Shown here one piece after another: positions 8,191 through 16,816 of a stretch of DNA of 51,874 bases. The translations under genes were made by a program, and so were the position numbers. The notes under the pieces are model-generated. The model worked only from the letters and a program-made list of their open reading frames with translations. It was not told the origin of the DNA and did no database searches. Every line of letters begins with the position of its first letter. Position 1 is the stretch's first letter. The DNA lies in contig CAYRCC010000012.1 of assembly GCA_964422725.1 (NCBI GenBank), positions 1-51,874 on the forward strand, in the 5' to 3' direction. This stretch comes from CAKSNH01 sp964422725 (GTDB taxonomy: Bacteria > Bacillota > Clostridia > UBA1381).

Positions 8191-9351
8191 TTATTTCAAA
8201 ACATATCTTTTTACCAATTCTTTTGCGTGTCTATCCGCTTCCAACACATCATACAGACTCGGATTTTCAATATTATCTGTCATTGTAACCGCATATTCTA
8301 TCACGTCGGCAATATCAAGATATTTTATTTTTCCGTTCAAAAACAGCTCCACTGCCGCCTCATCTGCACTGTTAAATATACACGGCATAATTCCGCCGTC
8401 CTTCCCGACACGATATGCCAGCTCAAGCGCATTAAAAGTCTGTGTGTCCGGTGTTTCAAATGTAAGCGTGCCGTATTCTTCAAAGCTGAGTCCTTTACCG
8501 GACATAGCAAAACGTTTTGGATATGTCAGCGCATACTGTATCGGCAACCGCATATCCGGCACTCCAAGCTGTGCAATAACCGCATTATCCACATACTCAA
8601 CCATCGAATGTACTATACTCTGTCTGTGCACCAATACGCTGATTTTCTCTATCGGTACATCAAACAGCCACTTTGCCTCAATAACCTCAAGTCCTTTATT
8701 CACCAGCGTTGACGAGTCGATCGTCACTTTAGCGCCCATATCCCAATTCGGATGTTTCAGCGCATCTGACGGAGTAATATTTTCAAGCTCCGCCCTTTTT
8801 CTGCCGAAAAACGGTCCGCCGGATGCCGTTAAAATAATTCTTTTTATTTCATCGTGACTGCTGCTTGACTCCAACGACTGAAATATTGCGGAATGTTCAC
8901 TGTCAACCGGAAGTATTTTAACTCCTTTCTCTTTCGCCTTTTCAGTCACAATATGCCCACTGGTCACCATTGTTTCCTTATTTGCAAGAGCAATGTTTTT
9001 TCCGCACTCAATCGCTTTAATTGTAGGCAGAAGTCCGGCAATACCCACAACCGCTGTCACCGTCGTGTCCGCACCGTCGGCACAAGCCGCCTCGATTAAT
9101 CCGTCATCACCGCTGACAACACGCGTGGCGGTGTCGGCAACTTTAATTTTCAAATCTTGCGCTTTTTTCTCGTCTGTTACACACGCAATCCTCGGTTTAA
9201 ACTCACGAATCTGTTTTTCCAGCAATTCAATGTTTGAACGTGCCGCAACCGAAACAACCTCAAATCCTTTTTGTTCTCTGACAACATCAAGCGTTTGTGT
9301 GCCTATCGACCCCGTCGAACCAAGCAAAGCTATTTTTCTCGAAAACTCCAT
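8191..9351 (-). CDS. dxr: 1-deoxy-D-xylulose 5-phosphate reductoisomerase
   Basis: Second enzyme of the MEP isoprenoid pathway, NADPH-dependent conversion of DXP to MEP; 386 aa, normal length. The NADPH loop is LLGSTGSIGTQTLD near the N-terminus; the metal-site motif PVDSEHSAIFQ and the substrate-loop regions LTASGGPF and KHPNWDMG are intact. Start: ATG at 9351, giving MEFSRKIALLGSTGS, with GAGGAT upstream; an in-frame ORF extends to 9429 but overlaps cdsA and matches nothing in the family. It is 47 bases after cdsA in the rpsB-to-dxr operon. Confidence 0.97.
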   Translation of the reverse strand: MEFSRKIALLGSTGSIGTQTLDVVREQKGFEVVSVAARSNIELLEKQIREFKPRIACVTDEKKAQDLKIKVADTATRVVSGDDGLIEAACADGADTTVTAVVGIAGLLPTIKAIECGKNIALANKETMVTSGHIVTEKAKEKGVKILPVDSEHSAIFQSLESSSSHDEIKRIILTASGGPFFGRKRAELENITPSDALKHPNWDMGAKVTIDSSTLVNKGLEVIEAKWLFDVPIEKISVLVHRQSIVHSMVEYVDNAVIAQLGVPDMRLPIQYALTYPKRFAMSGKGLSFEEYGTLTFETPDTQTFNALELAYRVGKDGGIMPCIFNSADEAAVELFLNGKIKYLDIADVIEYAVTMTDNIENPSLYDVLEADRHAKELVKRYVLK

Positions 9352-9398
9352 AACAAAATCCTCATCTGAACAATATCCCACCGTAATAACCGCAAAAT

Positions 9399-10193
9399 CT
9401 ATAACGTCAAAATGTACTTCATATAGCAATAAACGAACGGTGCAATAAACAATACACTGTCAAACCTATCCAAAAAGCCGCCGTGTCCCGGAAATATCGT
9501 TCCGAAATCCTTTATCCCCTCTTCGCGCTTTATAACCGATGCCGACAAATCGCCAAACTGAGCAAGCACCGATGCAGCCAGTCCCAACACCGCAATATCG
9601 GTATACCCCATAAGCACAGTGTTAAAACATTTTTCCGCTATCAGCTCATACACCATACACGACAGCACCGCAACCGCCACGCCGCCGACCGCACCTTCCA
9701 CCGTCTTTTTCGGACTCACCCTAGGTATAAGCTTATGTTTGCCGAAAAAGTAACCCGAAAAATACGCGCCCACATCAGTCATCCACGCACATATGAATAT
9801 CGGCAACAGTGCAAATATTCCGAACAATCTGTACAAAAATATTACAGAGAGCATACTGAATACAATGTACATAGTCAAAAAAGCTACAGAATATATCTTC
9901 TTATATTCAATCTTACCGTGCAGAAACACCGTTGCCGCAAGGAACATCAAAATCGAAACCGAAACAGTCCACATTTGTACGTCCATAGTCCAAAAACCGA
10001 CAATTATCATCAGCAGTGCAGACACGCCGCCAAGCGCAATAAGTGATTTTTCGGCTTTTACAGCTCTGTACATTTCAAACAGCAGTCCCGCCGTAAGTAC
10101 TGCCACCGCCGCAACGAATACTTTCTCGCCGAGCAGTACCACCGCAAAAAACACCGCAAGCGCCACAAATGATGTTATAACACGCTGTAACAT
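9399..10193 (-). CDS. cdsA: Phosphatidate cytidylyltransferase
   Basis: Integral membrane enzyme making CDP-diacylglycerol from phosphatidate and CTP, 264 aa, with about eight membrane segments. The CdsA signature is at the C-terminus: SVIKREEGIKDFGTIFPGHG followed by the GFLDRFDS motif. Two starts are possible: ATG 10199, overlapping the uppS stop as ATGA with GGAGG only 3 bases away, or ATG 10193, with GGAGG 9 bases away; I chose 10193 on spacing. It is translationally coupled to uppS. Confidence 0.95.
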   Translation of the reverse strand: MLQRVITSFVALAVFFAVVLLGEKVFVAAVAVLTAGLLFEMYRAVKAEKSLIALGGVSALLMIIVGFWTMDVQMWTVSVSILMFLAATVFLHGKIEYKKIYSVAFLTMYIVFSMLSVIFLYRLFGIFALLPIFICAWMTDVGAYFSGYFFGKHKLIPRVSPKKTVEGAVGGVAVAVLSCMVYELIAEKCFNTVLMGYTDIAVLGLAASVLAQFGDLSASVIKREEGIKDFGTIFPGHGGFLDRFDSVLFIAPFVYCYMKYILTL

Positions 10194-10195
10194 AA

Positions 10196-10933
10196 TCATA
10201 CACCTCCGAATCGCCGACCGCGATGCTGATAATCCCAAATAGCTTCGTACAAATCGTTCTTCCCGAAATCAGGCCACAATTTTTCCGTAAACCAAAATTC
10301 CGAGTACGCACTCTGCCACAAAAGAAAATTACTTAGTCTTTGTTCTCCGCTTGTGCGTATAATCAAATCAGGGTCCGGCTGACCGCCCGTATAAAGGTAT
10401 TCGCCGAATTTTGCCGCATCAAGCTCCTCTATTGCACATTTGCCGTTTTCCGAGTCTGCCGCAATTCTTTTAACAGCCGAAACAATTTCCTCTCGGCTAC
10501 CGTAATTAAGTGCTATATTCATTACTATTCCGGTATTGTTTTTAGTAAATTCCTCGGTCTTTACAATCTGCTCCTGTATTTCCCGACTCAGCTCATCTCT
10601 CGAACCAACCGCGCGAATTACAACATTTTCTCCCGAAAGTGTCGTTTCCGCATTTTTTAAATAATCAAGCAGCAGATTCATAAGATAATCAACCTCTGCT
10701 TTCGGTCTTTTCCAATTTTCTGTCGAAAAAGCATACACCGTTATATATTTTATACCCATATTATTACATTCTGTAACAATCTTTTTCAAAGTATCCGCAC
10801 CGGCAGAATGTCCGGCACTTCTCGGCAGTCCTCTCTTTTTCGCCCATCTGCCGTTGCCGTCCATAATTATTCCTATATGCACAGGCAGTTTATCAAAATC
10901 TATATCTTTATTTGCTTTCTTTTTAAAAATCAA
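10196..10933 (-). CDS. uppS: Isoprenyl (undecaprenyl) diphosphate synthase
   Basis: Cis-prenyltransferase building the C55 lipid carrier for cell-wall synthesis, 245 aa. The catalytic motif HIGIIMDGNGRWAKKRG is at about residues 19-35, and ALNYGSREEIV, the R-T-S-G-E-Q-R-L-S-N-F motif and WPDFG close to the C-terminus are all present. I chose a TTG start at 10933 because GAGGGG lies 9 bases before it and the protein then begins MIFKKKANKDIDF, as family members do; the open frame runs on to another TTG (10984) inside a hairpin. Fifth gene of the rpsB operon. Confidence 0.95.
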   Translation of the reverse strand: MIFKKKANKDIDFDKLPVHIGIIMDGNGRWAKKRGLPRSAGHSAGADTLKKIVTECNNMGIKYITVYAFSTENWKRPKAEVDYLMNLLLDYLKNAETTLSGENVVIRAVGSRDELSREIQEQIVKTEEFTKNNTGIVMNIALNYGSREEIVSAVKRIAADSENGKCAIEELDAAKFGEYLYTGGQPDPDLIIRTSGEQRLSNFLLWQSAYSEFWFTEKLWPDFGKNDLYEAIWDYQHRGRRFGGV

Positions 10934-10961
10934 TTTTCCGCACCCCTCAACAGCACTGTCT

Positions 10962-11016
10962 ATATATTCACATTGAAAAATCAATCACAGTAACCGGCTT
11001 TTCAATGTGAATATAT
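10962..11016. repeat. Perfect 18-bp inverted repeat in the uppS leader
   Basis: ATATATTCACATTGAAAA (10962-10979) is the exact reverse complement of 10999-11016, with a 19-base loop. It has no T-run and sits directly upstream of the uppS ribosome site, downstream of a second hairpin. It may be an mRNA processing or stability element, a translation control element, or a small palindromic insertion. Confidence 0.7.
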
Positions 11017-11056
11017 TATCTTGGGGGTCTGCACCGCAGAGCAAACCCCAAGATAA
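11016..11056 (-). terminator. Hairpin after frr, possible attenuator
   Basis: Arms TTATCTTGGGG (11016-11026) and CCCCAAGATAA (11046-11056) are perfect 11-bp partners, with an inner TCTGC/GCAGA stem on top. No T-run follows, so it is more likely partial attenuation or an RNA-stability hairpin than a full stop for the operon. Confidence 0.5.
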
Positions 11057-11070
11057 TTTAACTCAAAACA

Positions 11071-11625
11071 TCAAACTTCCAGTATTTCCTTTTCCTTGCC
11101 GGCTGTAATGTCATCAATTTCTTTCACGTACTTATCTGTAAGATTTTGAATATCCTTTTCTATTCCTTTCAAATCATCTTCGGTAATTTCGCTGTTTTTC
11201 TGCATTTTCTTATATGCATCCATAGTATCACGGCGAACATTACGTACAGCAACTTTAGCTTCTTCGGAGTACTTTTTCACCGTTTTTACAAGCTCTTTTC
11301 TTCTTTCTTCCGTCAACGGCGGAAAATTCAGTCTGATTACCTTACCGTCATTCGTCGGCGACAACCCCAAATCCGCTTTCTGTATAGCCTTTTCGATTTC
11401 GGACAATACACTCAAATCCCAAGGCTGTACAACCAAAAGTCTTGGTTCCGGCGACGAAATAGACCCCACCTGTGCTATAGGAGTCTGTGTGCCGTAGTAA
11501 TCAATTGAAACCTTATCCAATATGGCGGCATTCGCTCTGCCAGCTCTTATTGTTTTCAGTTCAGACGCAAACGCATTAATCGTCTTTTCCATTTTAGTTT
11601 CGACTTCAGGATATTTACCTGCCAT
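11071..11625 (-). CDS. frr: Ribosome recycling factor
   Basis: RRF, 184 aa, splits post-termination ribosomes together with EF-G. The sequence is typical: LKTIRAGRANAAILDKV in the first third, then the IRLNFPPLTEERRKELVK stretch, and a long C-terminal helix completing domain I. AAAGGA precedes the ATG. It sits 34 bases after pyrH, the usual pyrH-frr pair. Confidence 0.98.
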   Translation of the reverse strand: MAGKYPEVETKMEKTINAFASELKTIRAGRANAAILDKVSIDYYGTQTPIAQVGSISSPEPRLLVVQPWDLSVLSEIEKAIQKADLGLSPTNDGKVIRLNFPPLTEERRKELVKTVKKYSEEAKVAVRNVRRDTMDAYKKMQKNSEITEDDLKGIEKDIQNLTDKYVKEIDDITAGKEKEILEV

Positions 11626-11659
11626 AATTACTCAATCCTTTCACTTATATATTTTGTAT

Positions 11660-12367
11660 TTATTTTGATACCAATGTACCTATTTTTTCTCCGTTTACCG
11701 CTTTTACAATATTTTCAGGCTTGTCGAGTCCAAACACCAAAATCGGAATATTGTTATCCATACACAAAGATGTTGCGGTTGAATCCATAACTCCCAAACC
11801 GCGATTCAGCACATCAATATATGTCAGGCTGTCAAACTTAACCGCATCGGGGTTTATGTTAGGGTCACTGTCATAAACGCCGTCAACCTTTTTTGCCAAA
11901 AGAATTATCTCTGCATCAATTTCAGCGGCACGCAATGCTGCTGTAGTATCGGTAGAGAAAAACGGATTACCGGTTCCGCAGCCGAAAATAACTACCCTTC
12001 CTTTTTCCAAATGCCGCACAGCCTTTCCTCTTATATAAGGCTCTGCAATCTGGCGCATTTCAATAGCCGTCTGCACTCTGGTCTGCACTCCGCAGCTTTC
12101 CAACGCATCACCAAGTGCCAACGCGTTAATAACGGTTGCAAGCATACCCATATGGTCGGCGCGAGTCCTGTCCATATTTTCACCGCTGCGTCCTCTCCAA
12201 AAATTTCCTCCTCCGACAACTATTGCAACGGAAACGCCCAAATCAACGCATTTTTTAATGTTCTTTGAAATTTCCATTACAGTGTCGGTGTTCAGTCCGA
12301 AACGGTTCGCGCCTGCCAACGCTTCACCGCTGACTTTAAGTAAAACTCTTTTATACTTCGTGCTCAT
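11660..12367 (-). CDS. pyrH: UMP kinase
   Basis: Amino-acid-kinase-fold UMP kinase, 235 aa, phosphorylating UMP to UDP for RNA and sugar-nucleotide synthesis. The N-terminal VLLKVSGEALAG motif and VAIVVGGGNFWRG nucleotide-binding glycines are intact, as are GTGNPFFSTDTTAALRA and the VDGVYDSDP loop. It follows a real terminator after tsf, so it depends on readthrough or a local promoter. Confidence 0.98.
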   Translation of the reverse strand: MSTKYKRVLLKVSGEALAGANRFGLNTDTVMEISKNIKKCVDLGVSVAIVVGGGNFWRGRSGENMDRTRADHMGMLATVINALALGDALESCGVQTRVQTAIEMRQIAEPYIRGKAVRHLEKGRVVIFGCGTGNPFFSTDTTAALRAAEIDAEIILLAKKVDGVYDSDPNINPDAVKFDSLTYIDVLNRGLGVMDSTATSLCMDNNIPILVFGLDKPENIVKAVNGEKIGTLVSK

Positions 12368-12429
12368 AAATATGTTACCTTTCCGACCCGCAGCTTAAAA
12401 CAACAGCAGACCTAATACAATATATTGTT

Positions 12430-12470
12430 AAAAAAGGGGAACACCTAATATTTCTATTCACGTGTTCCCC
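12430..12470 (-). terminator. Terminator between tsf and pyrH
   Basis: Perfect 9-bp arms GGGGAACAC (12436-12444) and GTGTTCCCC (12462-12470); on the minus strand the hairpin is followed by six T. It would end or attenuate the rpsB-tsf transcript. Confidence 0.85.
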
Positions 12471-12490
12471 GCCTCAATTACATTATACTA

Positions 12491-13408
12491 TTATTTTACC
12501 ATATTTGCAACTTCATCTGCAAAATTTTCTTCTTTCTTTTCCAAGCCTTCGCCTGTTTCAAAGCGAACAAACTTCTTAATAGTCAATTTAACACCGTTCT
12601 TAGCCGCAACCTGCTCAACATACTTGCCAACTGACTCTTTATTTTCAGCTTTTACATATTCCTGTTCAAGCAAGCAAACTTCCTTAAGCTCCTTTGCAAG
12701 ACGTCCGACAATCATCTTTTCGATAATTTCGTCAGGCTTGTTCGCATTCTTAGGGTCATTCTTAACCTGAGCAAGCAATATATCCTTTTCGTGCTGCTTA
12801 TAGTCCTCCGAAACATCTGCACTCGAAAGGTACTTAGGGTTCAAAGCCGCAACCTGCATTGCAACATTTCTCATACATTCCTTAACGTCATCACTTGCAT
12901 TATCCGTATCAGCCTCAACCAATACTCCGATTTTACCTGCCGCGTGAATGTAATCAACAACCGCACCGGTAGTTTCGATTCTTTCAAAACGTCTGATGTT
13001 CATATTTTCACCGATTGTGGCAATTTTCTCTGTAAGGGTTTCGCCTACGGTAGCATCTGTATCGACATACTTCATAGTAAGCAATTCTTCAACATCTGAC
13101 GGATTGTTTGCCGCTATTGTCTTTGCAATGTTTCCTACAAAAGTCTGGAAATCTTCGTTCTTTGCAACAAAGTCGGTTTCCGAGTTTACCTCAACAACAA
13201 CCGCAACGTTACCGTCGATAAACGATTTAACAATACCTTCAGCCGCAATTCTGCCTGACTTTTTAGCAGCGGTTGCCAATCCCTTTTCTCTCAAAAATTC
13301 AACAGCTTTATCTTTATCACCGTCAGTTTCGGTAAGAGCCTTTTTACAGTCCATCATACCGCAGCCTGTGATTTCTCTCAATTCTTTTACGTCCTTTGCA
13401 GTAAACAT
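12491..13408 (-). CDS. tsf: Elongation factor Ts
   Basis: EF-Ts, 305 aa, the nucleotide exchange factor for EF-Tu. The N-terminal UBA-like part has VKELREITGCGMMDCKKAL, and the conserved NSETDFVAKN motif begins the core; two coiled-coil dimerisation subdomains follow. AGGAGG stands 9 bases before the ATG. Second gene of the operon after rpsB, with a hairpin between them. Confidence 0.98.
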   Translation of the reverse strand: MFTAKDVKELREITGCGMMDCKKALTETDGDKDKAVEFLREKGLATAAKKSGRIAAEGIVKSFIDGNVAVVVEVNSETDFVAKNEDFQTFVGNIAKTIAANNPSDVEELLTMKYVDTDATVGETLTEKIATIGENMNIRRFERIETTGAVVDYIHAAGKIGVLVEADTDNASDDVKECMRNVAMQVAALNPKYLSSADVSEDYKQHEKDILLAQVKNDPKNANKPDEIIEKMIVGRLAKELKEVCLLEQEYVKAENKESVGKYVEQVAAKNGVKLTIKKFVRFETGEGLEKKEENFADEVANMVK

Positions 13409-13451
13409 TAATTCTTCCTCCTAAAATACTTTTATCTATTACAAATATTAC

Positions 13452-13496
13452 AAAAAAGCAGTCTTCAGTCTTTTTATCCAAAGACTTAAAGACTGC
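13452..13496 (-). terminator. Terminator/attenuator between rpsB and tsf
   Basis: A long stem of GCAGTCTTCAGTCTTT (13458-13473) with the near-complementary 13480-13496, followed on the minus strand by six T. Placed between two co-transcribed genes, it probably lowers tsf relative to rpsB rather than ending the operon. Confidence 0.8.
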
Positions 13497-13513
13497 CCTT
13501 AAACATCTTAAAA

Positions 13514-14248
13514 TTATTCAGCGTCAGCCTCAGCGGATTCCTCTGCAACCGCCTCAATCTGTTCGCCCTGTCTGCCTTCGATAATAGCGTTAGCCATTGT
13601 TGATGCGATAAGCTTAACGGCTCTGATAGCATCGTCGTTACCCGGAATTACATAGTCAACTTCATCAGGGTCACAGTTTGTATCAACAATTGCAACAACC
13701 GGAATACCCAGCTTTTTAGCCTCTGCAATAGCAATCTTTTCCTTGCGAGGGTCAACCACAAACATAGCACCCGGAAGCTTTTTCATATTTTTGATACCGC
13801 CGAGGTACTTTTCAAGCTTTTCTCTCTCAGCCATAAGCTTGATAACTTCCTTTTTCGGAAGTAACTCAAATGTACCCTCTTCTTCCATCTTGTTAATCTG
13901 AGCAAGACGGTCAATTCTCTTTTGAATTGTCTTGAAGTTTGTAAGCATACCGCCGAGCCATCTTGCATTTACGTAATACATTCCGACTCTTTCAGCCTCT
14001 TCTTTGATTGAATCCTGAGCCTGTTTTTTCGTACCTACAAACAGAATTTCTTCACCGCTCTGCGCCAAATCTCTGATAAAGAAATAAGCCTCTTCAACCT
14101 TTTTTACTGTCTTTTGAAGGTCGATAATGTATATACCGTTTCTCTCGGTAAAAATGTACTCAGCCATTTTAGGATTCCATCTTCTTGTCTGGTGACCGAA
14201 GTGAACACCTGCCTCCAAAAGTTGTTTCATTGAAATTACGTTTGCCAT
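13514..14248 (-). CDS. rpsB: 30S ribosomal protein S2
   Basis: S2, 244 aa, with the standard start SMKQLLEAGVHFGHQTRRWNP and the middle motifs LFVGTKKQAQD, YVNARWLGGMLTNF and IPVVAIVDTNCDPD. The acidic C-terminal tail is usual. The ribosome site GGAGGAATT stands before the ATG. First gene of the operon, with a promoter at 14373-14401 and a leader of about 115 bases. Confidence 0.99.
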   Translation of the reverse strand: MANVISMKQLLEAGVHFGHQTRRWNPKMAEYIFTERNGIYIIDLQKTVKKVEEAYFFIRDLAQSGEEILFVGTKKQAQDSIKEEAERVGMYYVNARWLGGMLTNFKTIQKRIDRLAQINKMEEEGTFELLPKKEVIKLMAEREKLEKYLGGIKNMKKLPGAMFVVDPRKEKIAIAEAKKLGIPVVAIVDTNCDPDEVDYVIPGNDDAIRAVKLIASTMANAIIEGRQGEQIEAVAEESAEADAE

Positions 14249-14372
14249 TTTAAAATTCCTCCTGTTTTTTTGTTTTCCTCCACTCTCATCTCACCTTAAA
14301 AGCACCTGACCTTGGCATCAATCGGGCAACACCTTTAAAATCCGAGAATGTGTGTATTTTTCATACTCAACA

Positions 14373-14401
14373 AGTTTACCACAAACTATGCAAAATTGCA
14401 A
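14373..14401 (-). promoter_or_regulatory. Sigma-A promoter of the rpsB operon
   Basis: TTGCAA (14401-14396), 17-bp spacer, TAAACT (14378-14373) on the minus strand. The leader between it and rpsB could carry S2 autoregulation, but I see no element I can name. Confidence 0.65.
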
Positions 14402-14479
14402 GCATTTTTTTCACATTACGAAAATTTTATTTTTTACACAATAAATTTGCGGAAAACCCCTTGATTTTCGTCAATACTA

Positions 14480-15004
14480 CTATTTTACAAGTTCCGCGCA
14501 AAGTTCGTTTTTCATAAACTCTATTACTGTCTGCTGCTGCTTTTTGTCCTGCCATACAATTCGCAAAAGCAAAACCGTCAATACCGCTATGCTTACTATA
14601 TGACCGCCGCAGCTGCCGTTTGCCGGTGTGCGCAATCTGTTTATAATTCTTGCAATATCATTAAGAAACCACGCAAGCAAAATAACTTTTGTTACAAGCG
14701 AAAACCGAAAGTTACCCTTAATTCTGGTTTTGCCGTCTATGCGGTGCATATGCGCCCTGAACGGCCGCGCCGTTATCAAAAACCGCACCGACCATGCAAC
14801 TCTCATCAGCGTAAGCCTGTTCCCGCGGCAATAGCCTGCCATTGCGGTATACGTGCGCACGCGTTTCAGCACAACATCACCGACACTGCTTATTTTCCCT
14901 TTTATATCGGCAACGTCAAGCTCGGTTTCAAAAACATACTCTACCGGTTTCAGCGAGAAACGAGTGTTTCTGAGCGTATCAACTATACGAATCCAAAAAT
15001 TCAA
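14480..15004 (-). CDS. Hypothetical two-helix membrane protein
   Basis: 174 aa, not recognised as a named family. It has two hydrophobic segments, around residues 104-121 (VTKVILLAWFLNDIARII) and 135-152, after a basic N-terminal part containing FRAHMHRIDGKTRIKGNFRF. That pattern resembles small bacterial membrane proteins with an F-x-G-x-I-x-G-N beta part and paired helices, but I would not assign one. The start is a TTG at 15004 without a clear ribosome site; a 9-bp inverted repeat (14972-14980 with 15026-15034) encloses it. Follows DUF1015 by 42 bases. Confidence 0.6.
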   Translation of the reverse strand: MNFWIRIVDTLRNTRFSLKPVEYVFETELDVADIKGKISSVGDVVLKRVRTYTAMAGYCRGNRLTLMRVAWSVRFLITARPFRAHMHRIDGKTRIKGNFRFSLVTKVILLAWFLNDIARIINRLRTPANGSCGGHIVSIAVLTVLLLRIVWQDKKQQQTVIEFMKNELCAELVK

Positions 15005-15046
15005 AATCAGTTTTCTAATTCTTCCGATACGCTCACCGCCCCCAAA

Positions 15047-16288
15047 TCACTTAATACGCTTGCACTCAAAATAGAATCTCTTTTCCTTTGCCTCACCCAT
15101 AGAAAATGTCTTTCTCGGCAGTGCTCCGTCCTTCTCGACCGAAACAAACAAGTCCGACTTTTCCATCGCCGGAAGTATAAAGCCTATGTTGCCGTCCTGC
15201 TTTGACAAAGCTTTTACAACTTCCTCACCGTGTATGTAATCTACCTTTGCGCCGTTATCGGCAGTATATTCATCCAGGAATTTCTGCAATGTACCTACAG
15301 CAAGCTGTGACGGTGCATTTGAAACGTATAAATCACCCTCCGTATCCGCATACATATATTTAATATGCTGTCCGCCGTTGTCTTTAAACGACGCACCGTC
15401 GTAATATTTCATAAACGTTTCGATAAGCTCCGGCGGACAGGCTCCGAACACCACTCTGTGTATAGGTTCAAACTCAAGCGAGCTGTCGTGAATATTCACA
15501 AGCTCAACCAATGCAAACCTTGCCGGATGTACTTTTCTTTCTTCCTCCGACAAATCCTTTTTTATATTCTCCCAGCAAGTCTTTGCCGTTGCAAGCGAAT
15601 GGTTGCCGTCACCGACCGCAAACACAAGTGTATTACCTTTACTCTCGGCGTTTTTTTCTATTTTATCCAATGCCGAATAAACCTCATTTGCCGCACCGCC
15701 GCTCACCGCATAACCGCATAAATGACCGCTGTTCTGCATTAAATCAAAATCATACAGTTTTTCAAAACCGCCTTTCTTTTTCTCAAGCGGCTCTATTACC
15801 GTTTTTTGCACATCATCAATCAAAATCATTATATGCGGCAGTTCCAAAACCGCATTTTTACGGATTTTCACGCGCGGCGGTATTCTTTCAAGCACAGTAC
15901 CCTCGGTTGCGCGCACATAAGAAACCGACCCTTTGTTAAAATCGTAATCCTCAAGGTCAATCGTACCTACCAGACCTTTTCTTATTCTGCCGTCACCCAA
16001 ATCTCGCTCCACATATATAAATGTGTCCGAAATTTCACGAAAAATACCGTCGTCAAGATATTTTTTCATTGTATTGTTTATATCCGCAATTCTTTCATCG
16101 CCCTTGCCGTCCTCAAGGTAAACCTCCGGAAATGTTATTTTAAGCGCCGACGGTGCATCTCCGACTTCACTTTCTACCTTTTTCCAATATTCAGGCTCAG
16201 ATGTATACTGATCGCACGCAACCACGCTCCACTTTGTATTGTCAATGTTGTTCGGTATTAAAATATCCGCTGTTCTAAATGTTTTCAT
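15047..16288 (-). CDS. DUF1015 family protein
   Basis: 413 aa, full-length DUF1015. Family marks: the N-terminal IPNNIDNTKWSVVACDQYTS, and the central VFAVGDGNHSLATAKTCWE, an H-S/T-x-A-like motif that is the most conserved block. The family is widespread, often next to serine or D-2-hydroxyacid metabolism genes, and its function is unknown. AAGGAG precedes the ATG. Probably one transcript with ybaK and mutS2 upstream. Confidence 0.85.
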   Translation of the reverse strand: MKTFRTADILIPNNIDNTKWSVVACDQYTSEPEYWKKVESEVGDAPSALKITFPEVYLEDGKGDERIADINNTMKKYLDDGIFREISDTFIYVERDLGDGRIRKGLVGTIDLEDYDFNKGSVSYVRATEGTVLERIPPRVKIRKNAVLELPHIMILIDDVQKTVIEPLEKKKGGFEKLYDFDLMQNSGHLCGYAVSGGAANEVYSALDKIEKNAESKGNTLVFAVGDGNHSLATAKTCWENIKKDLSEEERKVHPARFALVELVNIHDSSLEFEPIHRVVFGACPPELIETFMKYYDGASFKDNGGQHIKYMYADTEGDLYVSNAPSQLAVGTLQKFLDEYTADNGAKVDYIHGEEVVKALSKQDGNIGFILPAMEKSDLFVSVEKDGALPRKTFSMGEAKEKRFYFECKRIK

Positions 16289-16309
16289 TTACATATCTCC
16301 TTATTTTGT

Positions 16310-16801
16310 TCATTTTGTCAATTCCGCAACCGTCGCCTCGGTAACTTCGATAATATCATCGGTATCAAGCACAAGAGTTACACCGCAAATTCCGCCGCTG
16401 ACAGCAATTTTATCGTGTTGCCTGCACGATTCATCAATAAAAGTAGGATACTTTTTCTTCATTCCTATCGGCGAAACACCGCCCCTTATATATCCTGTCA
16501 ACCCCAAAAGCTCCTTTACGTGAATAAGCTCCGTCTTTTTATCGCCGGCACACACCGCCAGTTTTTTTAAATCAACTTCCTTATCAACCGGTATACAGCA
16601 AACCAGTATGCCGTTCTTGTCACCCCTTGCGACAAGCGTTTTAAACGACATATTCGCCGCAAGTCCCGTTTTTTCCGCTATAACCATTCCGAAATTATCT
16701 GAAATTTCACCGTCGGTTTCGTATTCTATCGTATCAAACGCAATTTTCGCACTTGCAAGCATACGCATTGCATTTGTTGTAACACTTTTTTTCTTTGCCA
16801 T
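16310..16801 (-). CDS. ybaK: Cys-tRNA(Pro)/Cys-tRNA(Cys) deacylase, YbaK/EbsC family
   Basis: A 163-aa YbaK-type editing enzyme that hydrolyses mischarged Cys-tRNA(Pro). Seen: KTLVARGD with the family's catalytic lysine region (residue about 55), a VCCIPVDKEVDLKKLA stretch, and the C-terminal GYIRGGVSPIGMKKKYPT motif. Length and motif order match. It lies 15 bases after mutS2. Confidence 0.93.
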   Translation of the reverse strand: MAKKKSVTTNAMRMLASAKIAFDTIEYETDGEISDNFGMVIAEKTGLAANMSFKTLVARGDKNGILVCCIPVDKEVDLKKLAVCAGDKKTELIHVKELLGLTGYIRGGVSPIGMKKKYPTFIDESCRQHDKIAVSGGICGVTLVLDTDDIIEVTEATVAELTK

Positions 16802-16816
16802 TATATGTCCCTCTTT

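Noticed and set aside
15005..15046. Inverted repeat around the start of the 174-aa gene as a riboregulator
   Set aside because: Only 9 bp of pairing, and the lower arm is inside coding sequence; could be chance.
14600..15205. 201-aa plus-strand frame opposite the 174-aa gene and the end of DUF1015
   Set aside because: It crosses into the confirmed DUF1015 gene and has no motif; the minus-strand frame fits the operon better.
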